From the NCBI GenBank assembly GCA_905215125.1, contig CAJMOV010000148.1, positions 1 through 5,386 of the forward strand: a stretch of 5,386 bases of DNA. The letters run 5' to 3'. The notes under the pieces are model-generated. The model saw nothing but the letters and a program-made list of their open reading frames with translations. It made no database searches and was not told the DNA's origin. The stretch's first letter is position 1; every line of letters starts with the position of its first letter. This stretch comes from an uncultured bacterium. Lineage in GTDB: Bacteria > Bacillota > Clostridia > Oscillospirales > Butyricicoccaceae. The translations under genes were made by a program, and so were the position numbers. Shown here piece by piece: positions 1 through 5,386 of this stretch.

Positions 1-1225
1 GCCGACACTGCCGCGCGTCTGTCGGGATGGCGCGGATGCTTTCGCACAGCCGTCCGGCACATTCCCGAACCTCATCCAGCGAATGTATCCAGCGCATCAG
101 GATGACAAACTCGTCCCCGCCGACGCGGCCGACCAGGTCGGAATCCCTGACGCTGGCGCGCAGCGCATGCGCGATTTGACGCAAAAGCTCGTCGCCCGCC
201 GCATGGCCCAGGCTGTCGTTGATCCCCTTGAAGTTGTCCAGGTCAATGAACATAAGGGCAAAGCGCCCCTCCTTGCAGGCGAGGCTGTCGGTGATTTTAT
301 CCACCGTGCCCTGATAGTTTAAAAGGCCGGTCAGCGGGTCGGTCTGGGCGCGCGTCAGCGCCTCATGCAGCGCCCGCTGGTGCTCCTGCTCCTCCAGATA
401 AATGTCGGTGATGTCGGTGCGCGAAAGCAGGATCATCTGCCGCTCCCGGTCATGGTAGCGGTAATCCAGCCGCTTGCGGGTATAGCCCAGGACAGGGTCG
501 ACAACGCCGCAGGAAAAGGAGTGGACCTCGCGCCGGCTTAGCACGTCCATAATGCGCGACAGCTGCATTTCTCGGATGACCAGCTCCTGATCCTCCGGCA
601 CGACAAAGTCGCGGGCATATTTGACCAGCTCTGCCGAATAATCCTCACACTGCGTGGGAGGGAGGGGCGTGCCGGAATCGCTGGCGCTGAACATACTGTA
701 GCTGTTGTTTTTGGCGTCCAGATAGATGAAGTAGTCGCAGTTGCTGTATACATACTGGTTGATGATGCTCTTGAGCAGATGGTTTTCACCTGCGCGGCGC
801 ACCAGGATATAAGCGCAGGGCTGTCCGTCCAGACCCGGCCGCAGGAATGCAAGTATGGTCAGCCAGTCGACGGCGCTATCCTTTTGATAAGGGAAGTCCA
901 TGGAAAAAGATCCTTTTCCCAGCTGGTAATGCTCAAGCAGGCGCTGGACGGAAAAGCTGGATATGGCCTCGTCCCGTATCTCCGGCAGAAAGAAATGGAC
1001 GTACCAGGCAAGGTAATCGGACCAGCGGAAGAACCTGCCGACGTTATCGGGCCTGTCGCGGCTGTACAGAATACACACCTGATCCTGGTTCAGATTGACC
1101 TTGGCGACGGCGAGATAAAGCTGCTCCATGGCGCGCGTCAGCTCGGAATAGGTATCGGCATAGGTCTCCAGGGGTGCGGGCATTTCGGGCGGTGCAGCGG
1201 GGCGGGCAACGGCCTGTAAATCCAT
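1..1225 (-). CDS. Diguanylate cyclase (GGDEF protein) with N-terminal PAS-like sensory region, 3' end cut by window edge
   Basis: Predicted to condense two GTP into cyclic di-GMP in the cytoplasm. The reading frame is open from the ATG at 1225 to the left edge (408 codons), so the C-terminus is missing. The GGDEF domain starts at DPLTGLLN (residues 296-303). Metal ligand D328 lies in FIDLDNFK, with N336 and D345 in INDSLGHAAGD. The GGDEF signature is exact at residues 369-373 (bases 107-121). An RxxD product-inhibition site, RDSD at 360-363, sits five residues before it, the spacing seen in PleD, so the enzyme should be active and feedback-controlled. Residues about 31-270 look like two PAS-like units with no signal peptide or membrane span, and a helical linker (about 275-295) joins them to the cyclase. 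The start is chosen from AAAGGA at 1236-1241, 10 bases upstream; the ATG at 1233-1231 is in another frame and closes early. The gene has its own promoter and lies beyond the gcv terminator. The ligand sensed is unknown. Confidence 0.93.
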   Translation of the reverse strand, partial: MDLQAVARPAAPPEMPAPLETYADTYSELTRAMEQLYLAVAKVNLNQDQVCILYSRDRPDNVGRFFRWSDYLAWYVHFFLPEIRDEAISSFSVQRLLEHYQLGKGSFSMDFPYQKDSAVDWLTILAFLRPGLDGQPCAYILVRRAGENHLLKSIINQYVYSNCDYFIYLDAKNNSYSMFSASDSGTPLPPTQCEDYSAELVKYARDFVVPEDQELVIREMQLSRIMDVLSRREVHSFSCGVVDPVLGYTRKRLDYRYHDRERQMILLSRTDITDIYLEEQEHQRALHEALTRAQTDPLTGLLNYQGTVDKITDSLACKEGRFALMFIDLDNFKGINDSLGHAAGDELLRQIAHALRASVRDSDLVGRVGGDEFVILMRWIHSLDEVRECAGRLCESIRAIPTDARQCR

Positions 1226-1235
1226 AGCGGCATAT

Positions 1236-1241
1236 TCCTTT
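1236..1241 (-). promoter_or_regulatory. Ribosome binding site of the GGDEF gene
   Basis: On the minus strand AAAGGA lies 10 bases before the ATG at 1225-1223. It is of moderate strength and slightly distant, but no better site lies nearby. The competing ATG at 1233-1231 is only two bases from it and opens a short frame unlike any coding sequence. Confidence 0.55.
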
Positions 1242-1272
1242 CTGACAGGATTAAGATTTAGTCCTTATAACC

Positions 1273-1301
1273 ATTATACAGTAGCGATGCTATCGGTTCA
1301 A
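1273..1301 (-). promoter_or_regulatory. Sigma-70/SigA-type promoter of the GGDEF gene
   Basis: On the minus strand a perfect TATAAT (1278-1273) is preceded, after exactly 17 bases, by TTGAAC (1301-1296), which matches the TTGACA consensus at four of six positions including TTGA. The surroundings are AT-rich (AATTATTTTATTG just upstream), in contrast to the GC-rich genes. Transcription would start around 1266, giving a leader of about 40 bases before the ATG at 1225. The leader shows no obvious riboswitch. This promoter makes the cyclase a transcription unit separate from the gcv operon. Confidence 0.75.
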
Positions 1302-1462
1302 TAAAATAATTGAAAAATTTTGGTTTCATATCCTGCGCAATGACCGATTTGATTTTAATGACGACGCCATACCTGCTGGCATTGCCGTCTGGCTGCAATA
1401 TGTCCTGCAAGCCAACTGGTAAATGCGCCAGACTCAGACGAAAAATCCTGAATTACCATGCA
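1302..1462. other. Intergenic spacer between promoter and terminator, no gene seen
   Basis: No supported coding frame occurs on either strand. The open frames crossing it (for example plus strand 1310-1546 and minus strand 1630-1355) run straight through the terminator hairpin, lack a ribosome binding site and encode low-complexity arginine- and proline-rich strings. Base composition falls from GC-rich to AT-rich toward 1302-1320. I see no direct repeats or operator-like palindromes. Confidence 0.6.
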
Positions 1463-1504
1463 AAACGGCGTAGAAAGCCCACGCTCGGGCCTTCTACGCC
1501 GTTT
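1463..1504 (-). terminator. Rho-independent terminator ending the gcv operon (possibly bidirectional)
   Basis: A perfect 13-bp stem (1463-1475 with 1492-1504) is followed by one A/C mismatch and four more GC pairs (1477-1480 with 1487-1490) around a six-base loop (1481-1486). On the minus strand the stem runs out in TTTT at 1465-1462, and on the plus strand in TTTCCTTTT at 1502-1510, so either direction could terminate. The only gene reading towards it is lpdA on the minus strand, whose stop lies 295 bases upstream. No plus-strand gene precedes it. It therefore most likely ends gcvPB-lplA-lpdA and insulates the downstream GGDEF gene. Confidence 0.85.
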
Positions 1505-1798
1505 CCTTTTCTGCCGACTGTATTTATTTCTCCGCCTTTTCCGTAATGGGAGGATAGCTGGGGATATGAGATCCAGAAATTTCCGGTGCTTTGCAATAAC
1601 CGGCGGCATAGGCGCAGATGCGTTTTGCATACAGAGTCGGCCCGGCTTTATCTGACCGACGGTAAAGGCTTCGCCCGAGCCGTTGGGCGGCTCGATCAGT
1701 CTCTGCGTCCTTCCGTCGCGGGCGCGACAGGCCGCAGCCGATCCGGCAGGAGGATAGGGACGGCGGCTGTGCGTCTAGCGCGGGGATGTCAAAGCAGC
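1505..1798 (-). other. Gap between lpdA and terminator; possible decayed coding remnant
   Basis: These 294 bases follow the lpdA stop and precede the terminator hairpin; most terminators lie much closer to the last gene. No complete gene can be supported. One minus-strand frame ends in TAA at 1526-1524, only 20 bases before the hairpin, and its last 38 or so residues (ending IPSYPPITEKAEK) look protein-like with reasonable codon use. That frame has no ATG, GTG or TTG anywhere after the lpdA stop. A second frame (roughly 1720-1630, containing EPPNGSGEAFTVGQIKPG) also looks protein-like upstream, as if a single short gene had suffered a frameshift and lost its start. It could equally be a long 3' untranslated region. 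I recognise no family. A 7-bp perfect hairpin lies inside at 1676-1694. Confidence 0.35.
1676..1694. repeat. Short perfect inverted repeat (7-bp stem, 5-base loop)
   Basis: CGAGCCG (1676-1682) and CGGCTCG (1688-1694) are exact reverse complements separated by five bases. No T-run follows on either strand, so it is not a terminator by itself. In the transcript it would form a small GC-rich hairpin downstream of lpdA that might protect the 3' end from exonucleases. In GC-rich sequence such a repeat can also occur by chance. Confidence 0.4.
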
Positions 1799-3205
1799 CT
1801 ATTTTTTGACGGGCGCACTGTGAATGGAAAGGCCGTTGGAGGCTTCGGCGGCCTCGGCAATGGCCTCGCAGAAGGTCGGATGGGGGTGCATGACCCGAAT
1901 CAGCTGCGCCGACGTCAGGCGGTTGACACAAGCGGTCGCCAGCTCGGCGATCATGTCGGTGGCGCGCTCGCACATCAGCTGCGCGCCCAGCAGCACGTCG
2001 GTTTCAGCGTCGAACACCAGCTTGATAAAGCCGCGTTCGCCGTTTTCGATGATGGTCTTGCCATTGCCCATCATCATGTATTTGCCGACGCGCGGCGTCA
2101 GGCCCCTTGCTTCGGCTTCGGCAGCCGTCAGGCCGACGCTGGCAATCTCGGGCTCGGTATAGACGCAGCTGGGGACAAAATCCAGGCAGACGCTGGGTTC
2201 GTGCCCTGCGAGCCGTTCGCAGACGGCAATGGCCTGCGCCGAAGCAAGATGGGCCAGCTGCATGCCGCCGATGACGTCGCCGATGGCGTAAATGCCGGGC
2301 ACTTCCGTTTCAAACCGGTCGTTGACCACGATGCACCCGCGGTTTGTAGGCAGGCTGAAGCCGTCGCAGAACAGCCCCTCGGTATCCGGCTCGCGGCCGT
2401 TGGCGACCAGGATGCAGTCGGCTTCGACGGCGCAGTCCTTGCCGTCCGAGGTAAAGCGGCACAGCAGGCCGCCGTCTGCCTTGACGACTTCGGTGATGGC
2501 CGACTTGCCGTAGACCTTGACGCCGCGCTTTTTGAGAATGGCGCCGAAATTCTTGGAAATATCCTCGTCCCAAATGCGCATCAGGCTGCTGCGCACCACC
2601 ATGGAAACCTCGCAGCCCAGGTTGGCAAAGACGGTAGCGAATTCGACGGCGATGACGCCGGCGCCCAGCACCAGCAGCTTCTTTTTGACAATGCCGCTGT
2701 CGCTCAGCAGCTCGTCGCTGGTGATGACGCCGGGCAGCTCGCAGCCGGGGAAGGGGGTGCGCGCCGGCCTGGAGCCGCTGGCGATGAGGATATTTTTGGC
2801 CGAAAGCATAACCGCGTCCCCTTCGGCCGGCGTGAACCTGACGCTGCCGGGCCCGGCCACCGAGCCGGTGCCGCGCAGAAGGGTGACGCCGTTGGACTTG
2901 AGCAGCTGTTCGACGCCGCCGCGCAGGCGGGCGACCACCTGATCCTTGCGCTCATACATCCTGACAGGGTCATAGGTGACGTTCTCGGCATGCAGGCCAA
3001 GCAGCTCAAAATGATGATTGGCCTTGGAATAGAGATCAGAGGCGTGCAGCAGCGCCTTGGTCGGGATGCAGCCGCGGTTGAGACAGGTGCCGCCCGCGTC
3101 GCGCCGTTCAATGACGCAGACCTTCTGACCCAGCTGCGCTGCGCGGATGGCGCCGACATAGCCGCCTGGGCCGGCGCCGATGATAATCAAGTCAAAGTTG
3201 TCCAT
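1799..3205 (-). CDS. lpdA: Dihydrolipoamide dehydrogenase (E3 / glycine cleavage L-protein)
   Basis: A homodimeric FAD flavoenzyme that reoxidises dihydrolipoyl groups with NAD+; here it probably serves the lipoyl arm of glycine cleavage H-protein, though it could also serve 2-oxoacid dehydrogenases. The 468 residues match the usual length (E. coli Lpd 474). In order: FAD-binding GAGPGG at 10-15; redox disulfide C41-LNRG-C46 in GGTCLNRGCIPTK; NAD-binding loop GAGVIAVE at 181-188; second FAD motif GIYAIGD at 304-310; and a C-terminal dimerisation domain from about 345 carrying the catalytic pair H442 and E447 in HPHPTFCEA. The CLNRGCIPTK form favours lipoamide dehydrogenase over glutathione or mercuric reductase. 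It has no N-terminal lipoyl domain. One oddity is that the third glycine of the NAD loop (usually GxGxxG) is alanine, A186. The ATG follows the lplA stop with no gap and has a strong ribosome binding site. It is the last gene of the operon. Confidence 0.96.
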   Translation of the reverse strand: MDNFDLIIIGAGPGGYVGAIRAAQLGQKVCVIERRDAGGTCLNRGCIPTKALLHASDLYSKANHHFELLGLHAENVTYDPVRMYERKDQVVARLRGGVEQLLKSNGVTLLRGTGSVAGPGSVRFTPAEGDAVMLSAKNILIASGSRPARTPFPGCELPGVITSDELLSDSGIVKKKLLVLGAGVIAVEFATVFANLGCEVSMVVRSSLMRIWDEDISKNFGAILKKRGVKVYGKSAITEVVKADGGLLCRFTSDGKDCAVEADCILVANGREPDTEGLFCDGFSLPTNRGCIVVNDRFETEVPGIYAIGDVIGGMQLAHLASAQAIAVCERLAGHEPSVCLDFVPSCVYTEPEIASVGLTAAEAEARGLTPRVGKYMMMGNGKTIIENGERGFIKLVFDAETDVLLGAQLMCERATDMIAELATACVNRLTSAQLIRVMHPHPTFCEAIAEAAEASNGLSIHSAPVKK

Positions 3206-4201
3206 TTAATCGACCTCCATAACAAGAGATGAAATGTCGAGCAGGGCCTGCCGGCGCGCAGGGTCGGCGTCGGCCTGCGCGCGCAGCGCGCCGCACAGGG
3301 CGGCGGCGGAAAAAGGACGCCCGCACAGGGCGTCGGACACCGCGCCGGGCAGCCCGGCGTCCAGCGCGTCGGTGAACAGACGGACGCCGCTGATCCGGCT
3401 GTGGGAAACCTGCAGAAGCAGCTCGGCGCCCCCCCAGGGGAAGCGCTGCCGCCGCGCATAGGAAAAGTCCGGCTCGGCGCCCAGGCGCCATTCATCGGAT
3501 GCGAATTTGTCCGTCAGCCGGGCGACGGCCTGCCGGTCCAGCTGACGCACGTCAAGGGTCTCGGGAGCTGCGCCGTACTCGGCGGCAAAGGCGCTTTTCA
3601 GCGCGTCGGCAACCCGCCCGACGGTGATGCTGCCGTCCAGCTCGTTGAGGTTGACGACACGGGAGCGGACCGATCGCACCCCCTTGCTTTGCAGCTTGGA
3701 GGGGTCGACGTTGAGATACCGCCCCATATCGCTGGTGTCGGCGCTGATGAGCAGGGTGCCGTGGTGGCAGTGCCGTATGCCGGAAGACATGAAGGCGTTG
3801 CCGGAAAATTTCCGCCCGCCGACGCTGATGTCGTTGCGGCCGGAGATTTCCGCATCCAGCCCCAGGCTGCGCACCGCCGCCAGGATGACCGATTGCTGGC
3901 GCGGCACGCTGTAATCGGGGTCAGCGGCGATGAAAGAAAAGTTGAGGTTGCCCAGATCATGAAAAACGGCCCCGCCGCCGGAAAGACGGCGGGCGAGATA
4001 CCCGCCGTCCTGCTCCAGCAGCTCGGCCCTGCATTCGGCGCGGCCGTTCTGGTTGCGGCCGATCACAACTGTGCGCCGGTTTTGCCAGAGATATAAAATG
4101 CAGGCTCCCGGCTGAACCGTGCGGAGAAGCTGCTCTTCCACCGCCTGGTTGCGATAGGGGACGTCGCTGTCAGCCAGGATAAAAAGCGTTTTGCCTATCA
4201 T
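3206..4201 (-). CDS. lplA: Lipoate-protein ligase
   Basis: Activates free lipoate (or octanoate) with ATP to lipoyl-AMP and transfers it to the acceptor lysine of lipoyl-domain proteins; in this operon the likely acceptor is H-protein GcvH. The 331 residues match the long, two-domain ligase form (E. coli LplA 337). Visible motifs are the lipoate-binding RRLSGGGAVFHDLGNLNFS (71-89), the catalytic-lysine motif GRKFSGNA (129-136, K131) and HHGTLLISADTSDMGRYL (146-163). The conserved KLQSKGVRSVRSRVVNL (169-185) follows, and a C-terminal accessory domain covers about 245-331. The ATG overlaps the gcvPB stop by four bases (ATGA) and no clear Shine-Dalgarno sequence precedes it, so initiation probably depends on termination of gcvPB translation. 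Placement in the operon suggests that lipoylation capacity is matched to glycine cleavage. No lipoate synthesis gene (lipA, lipB) is in the window, so salvage is possible but not proven. Confidence 0.93.
   Translation of the reverse strand: MIGKTLFILADSDVPYRNQAVEEQLLRTVQPGACILYLWQNRRTVVIGRNQNGRAECRAELLEQDGGYLARRLSGGGAVFHDLGNLNFSFIAADPDYSVPRQQSVILAAVRSLGLDAEISGRNDISVGGRKFSGNAFMSSGIRHCHHGTLLISADTSDMGRYLNVDPSKLQSKGVRSVRSRVVNLNELDGSITVGRVADALKSAFAAEYGAAPETLDVRQLDRQAVARLTDKFASDEWRLGAEPDFSYARRQRFPWGGAELLLQVSHSRISGVRLFTDALDAGLPGAVSDALCGRPFSAAALCGALRAQADADPARRQALLDISSLVMEVD
3213..3218 (-). promoter_or_regulatory. Strong ribosome binding site of lpdA, inside the end of lplA
   Basis: On the minus strand GGAGGT lies seven bases before the lpdA ATG (3205-3203), within the final codons of lplA. 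Near-perfect match to the anti-Shine-Dalgarno sequence and ideal spacing settle the lpdA start. The stop-start junction TAAATG places both signals under the same ribosome, so the two genes are likely translationally coupled. Confidence 0.85.
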
Positions 4202-5386
4202 TCGGAAAAGCTGTAGCGAATGATGGGGGTTCTCGCCGCCGTCACCTCGTCGGGGCGGCCGATGGGGGTCGTAACGGGTGCGTTGTGCAGCGCCTCCGGG
4301 TCGGTGCGGGCCATCTTGAGCAGCTCGATGACGGCCTGACCCGCCTCGTCAAGCATTTCACGGGTCTCGGTCTCGGTCGGCTCGAACATCAGCGCTTCGT
4401 GGACAATCAACGGGAAGTACATGGTGGGCGGGTGCATACCGCGATCCAGCATACCCTTGGCGATATCGCTGGCCGCGACGCCGGTCTCCTTGTGCAGCGC
4501 TTCCAGCGACAGCACAAACTCGTGCATGCACAGGCCCTCGTTCGCCGTCGTGCAGTGCGGCTTGAGCAGTACGCGCAGGTAGTTGGCGTTCAAAACGGCG
4601 TTCTGCGAGGCCTGGCGCAGGCCCTCACCGCCCAGCGCCAGGACATAGGTCAGCGCGCGCAGGCAGACCAGGAAGTTGCCGTGGAAGGAACGGACCGCGC
4701 CGATGGACGCTGGCGCTGACGCCATGGCCAGCGCGCCGTCCTTTTTCACAACGGTGGCGCCCGGCAGGTATCCTGCCAGGATATCCTTGACGCCGACAGC
4801 GCCCGCGCCGGGGCCGCCGCCGCCGTGCGGGGTGGAGAAGGTCTTGTGCAGGTTGAGGTGGATGACGTCAAAGCCCATGTCGCCCGGGCGCACAGTGCCC
4901 ATAATGGCGTTCATGTTGGCGCCGTCATAATAGCACAGGCCGCCCGCCTCGTGGACAATGCGGGTGATTTCCAGGATGTTCTTGTCGAACATGCCCAGCG
5001 TGTTGGGGTTGGTCAGCATCAGGCCGGCGGTGTCGGGGCCGACGGCGGCGCGCAGCGCGTCAAGATCGACGCTGCCGTCAGGCGCCGAGGGGATGTTGAC
5101 AACCTGGAAGCCGGTCATGACGCCCGAGGCCGGGTTGGTGCCGTGGGCCGAATCGGGCACGATGATCTTGGTGCGGTTTTCCCCGCCGTGATCGCGCTGA
5201 TATGCCTTGATGAGCAGCAGGCCGGTGAACTCGCCGTGTGCGCCGGCCGCCGGCTGGAAGGTCATGGCGTCCATGCCCACCAGCTCGCACAGGCGGGCTG
5301 AAAGGGTGTCAAGCGCCTCGAGACAGCCCTGTACCGTGTGCTCGGGCTGCAGCGGGTGGATGCCCTGGAAGCCGGGCAGCGCCGCC
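4198..5386 (-). CDS. gcvPB: Glycine dehydrogenase (decarboxylating) P-protein subunit 2, 5' end cut by window edge
   Basis: The beta subunit of the two-subunit P-protein, which with GcvPA decarboxylates glycine on pyridoxal phosphate and passes the aminomethyl group to lipoyl-GcvH. The window holds the last 395 codons. Since full GcvPB proteins are roughly 480-490 residues, about 90 N-terminal residues lie beyond the right edge. The frame is open to the edge and conserved sequence (LPGFQGIHPLQPEHTVQG, about 5375-5321) continues upstream of the internal GTG at 5280, so that GTG is not the start. The PLP-binding lysine is in NLHKTFSTPHGGGGPG (codon 4845-4843). The aspartate expected to contact the pyridine nitrogen is in YYDGANMNA (codon 4926-4924). 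QPAAGAHGEFTG and VPDSAHGTNPAS are further family blocks. The split P-protein is typical of Firmicutes and Thermotoga rather than the single-chain form of E. coli. Its stop TGA overlaps the lplA start. gcvT, gcvH and gcvPA are expected upstream. Confidence 0.96.
   Translation of the reverse strand, partial: AALPGFQGIHPLQPEHTVQGCLEALDTLSARLCELVGMDAMTFQPAAGAHGEFTGLLLIKAYQRDHGGENRTKIIVPDSAHGTNPASGVMTGFQVVNIPSAPDGSVDLDALRAAVGPDTAGLMLTNPNTLGMFDKNILEITRIVHEAGGLCYYDGANMNAIMGTVRPGDMGFDVIHLNLHKTFSTPHGGGGPGAGAVGVKDILAGYLPGATVVKKDGALAMASAPASIGAVRSFHGNFLVCLRALTYVLALGGEGLRQASQNAVLNANYLRVLLKPHCTTANEGLCMHEFVLSLEALHKETGVAASDIAKGMLDRGMHPPTMYFPLIVHEALMFEPTETETREMLDEAGQAVIELLKMARTDPEALHNAPVTTPIGRPDEVTAARTPIIRYSFSE

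Noticed and set aside
779..1219. Plus-strand frame of 146 codons opposite the GGDEF gene
   Set aside because: Shadow of the minus-strand cyclase frame, which carries recognisable motifs and has its own promoter and ribosome binding site.
1310..1546. Plus-strand frame of 78 codons in the intergenic region
   Set aside because: It reads through the whole terminator hairpin, lacks a ribosome binding site, and ends in low-complexity proline- and arginine-rich sequence.
1355..1630. Minus-strand frame of 91 codons starting MQNASAPMPP
   Set aside because: No ribosome binding site; it runs through the terminator and turns into an arginine-rich string. Only its upstream extension is considered, as a possible decayed remnant.
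1640..1700. Possible glycine riboswitch near the gcv operon
   Set aside because: The conserved glycine aptamer segments are not present here, and the region is at the 3' end of the operon; a riboswitch would be expected upstream of the first gcv gene, outside the window.
1586..3232. A 548-codon plus-strand open frame covering all of lpdA
   Set aside because: It lies antisense to a gene with all E3 motifs intact. Its translation is repetitive A/G/D/H-rich sequence typical of the reverse of GC-rich codons, and it has no recognisable domain.
4198..5280. GTG at 5280 as the gcvPB start
   Set aside because: Conserved GcvPB sequence (LPGFQGIHPLQPEHTVQG) continues in frame upstream to the window edge, so the GTG encodes an internal valine.

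Overview
The window carries four protein-coding genes, all on the minus strand, from what looks like a GC-rich member of the Firmicutes (probably a Clostridia / Oscillospirales-type anaerobe). This placement is an inference. It rests on the split glycine decarboxylase (a separate P-beta subunit), strong GGAGGT-type ribosome binding sites, tightly packed operon spacing, and a cytosolic diguanylate cyclase with a sensory region of a kind I associate with these bacteria. No marker gene in the window fixes the taxon.

Reading along the minus strand (right to left in window coordinates), positions 5386 to 1799 hold the 3' part of a glycine cleavage operon. Glycine dehydrogenase P-protein subunit 2 (gcvPB) enters from beyond the right edge, lipoate-protein ligase (lplA) overlaps its stop by 4 bases, and dihydrolipoamide dehydrogenase (lpdA, the L-protein) begins on the base right after the lplA stop. 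Together these provide half of the P-protein decarboxylase, the enzyme that attaches lipoate to H-protein, and the flavoenzyme that reoxidises the dihydrolipoyl arm. The missing partners (gcvT, gcvH, gcvPA) would be expected just upstream, outside the window.

Positions 1226 to 1798 (573 bases) have no convincing gene. They contain about 300 bases of untranslated or possibly decayed coding sequence after lpdA, a strong rho-independent-type hairpin at 1463-1504 that probably ends the gcv transcript, and a well-spaced sigma-70-type promoter at 1273-1301 for the next gene.

Positions 1225 to 1 hold a diguanylate cyclase (GGDEF protein) cut off by the left edge. Its catalytic motif and product-inhibition site are intact. 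Its N-terminal half looks like two tandem, mutually similar PAS-like sensory units with no membrane segment. It has its own promoter and is separated from the gcv operon by the terminator, so a functional link to glycine metabolism is not indicated.

I see no mobile element, CRISPR array, tRNA, rRNA or clearly new system. The most interesting points are the duplicated sensory module of the cyclase, the unexplained lpdA-terminator gap, and an unusual residue in the NAD-binding loop of LpdA.
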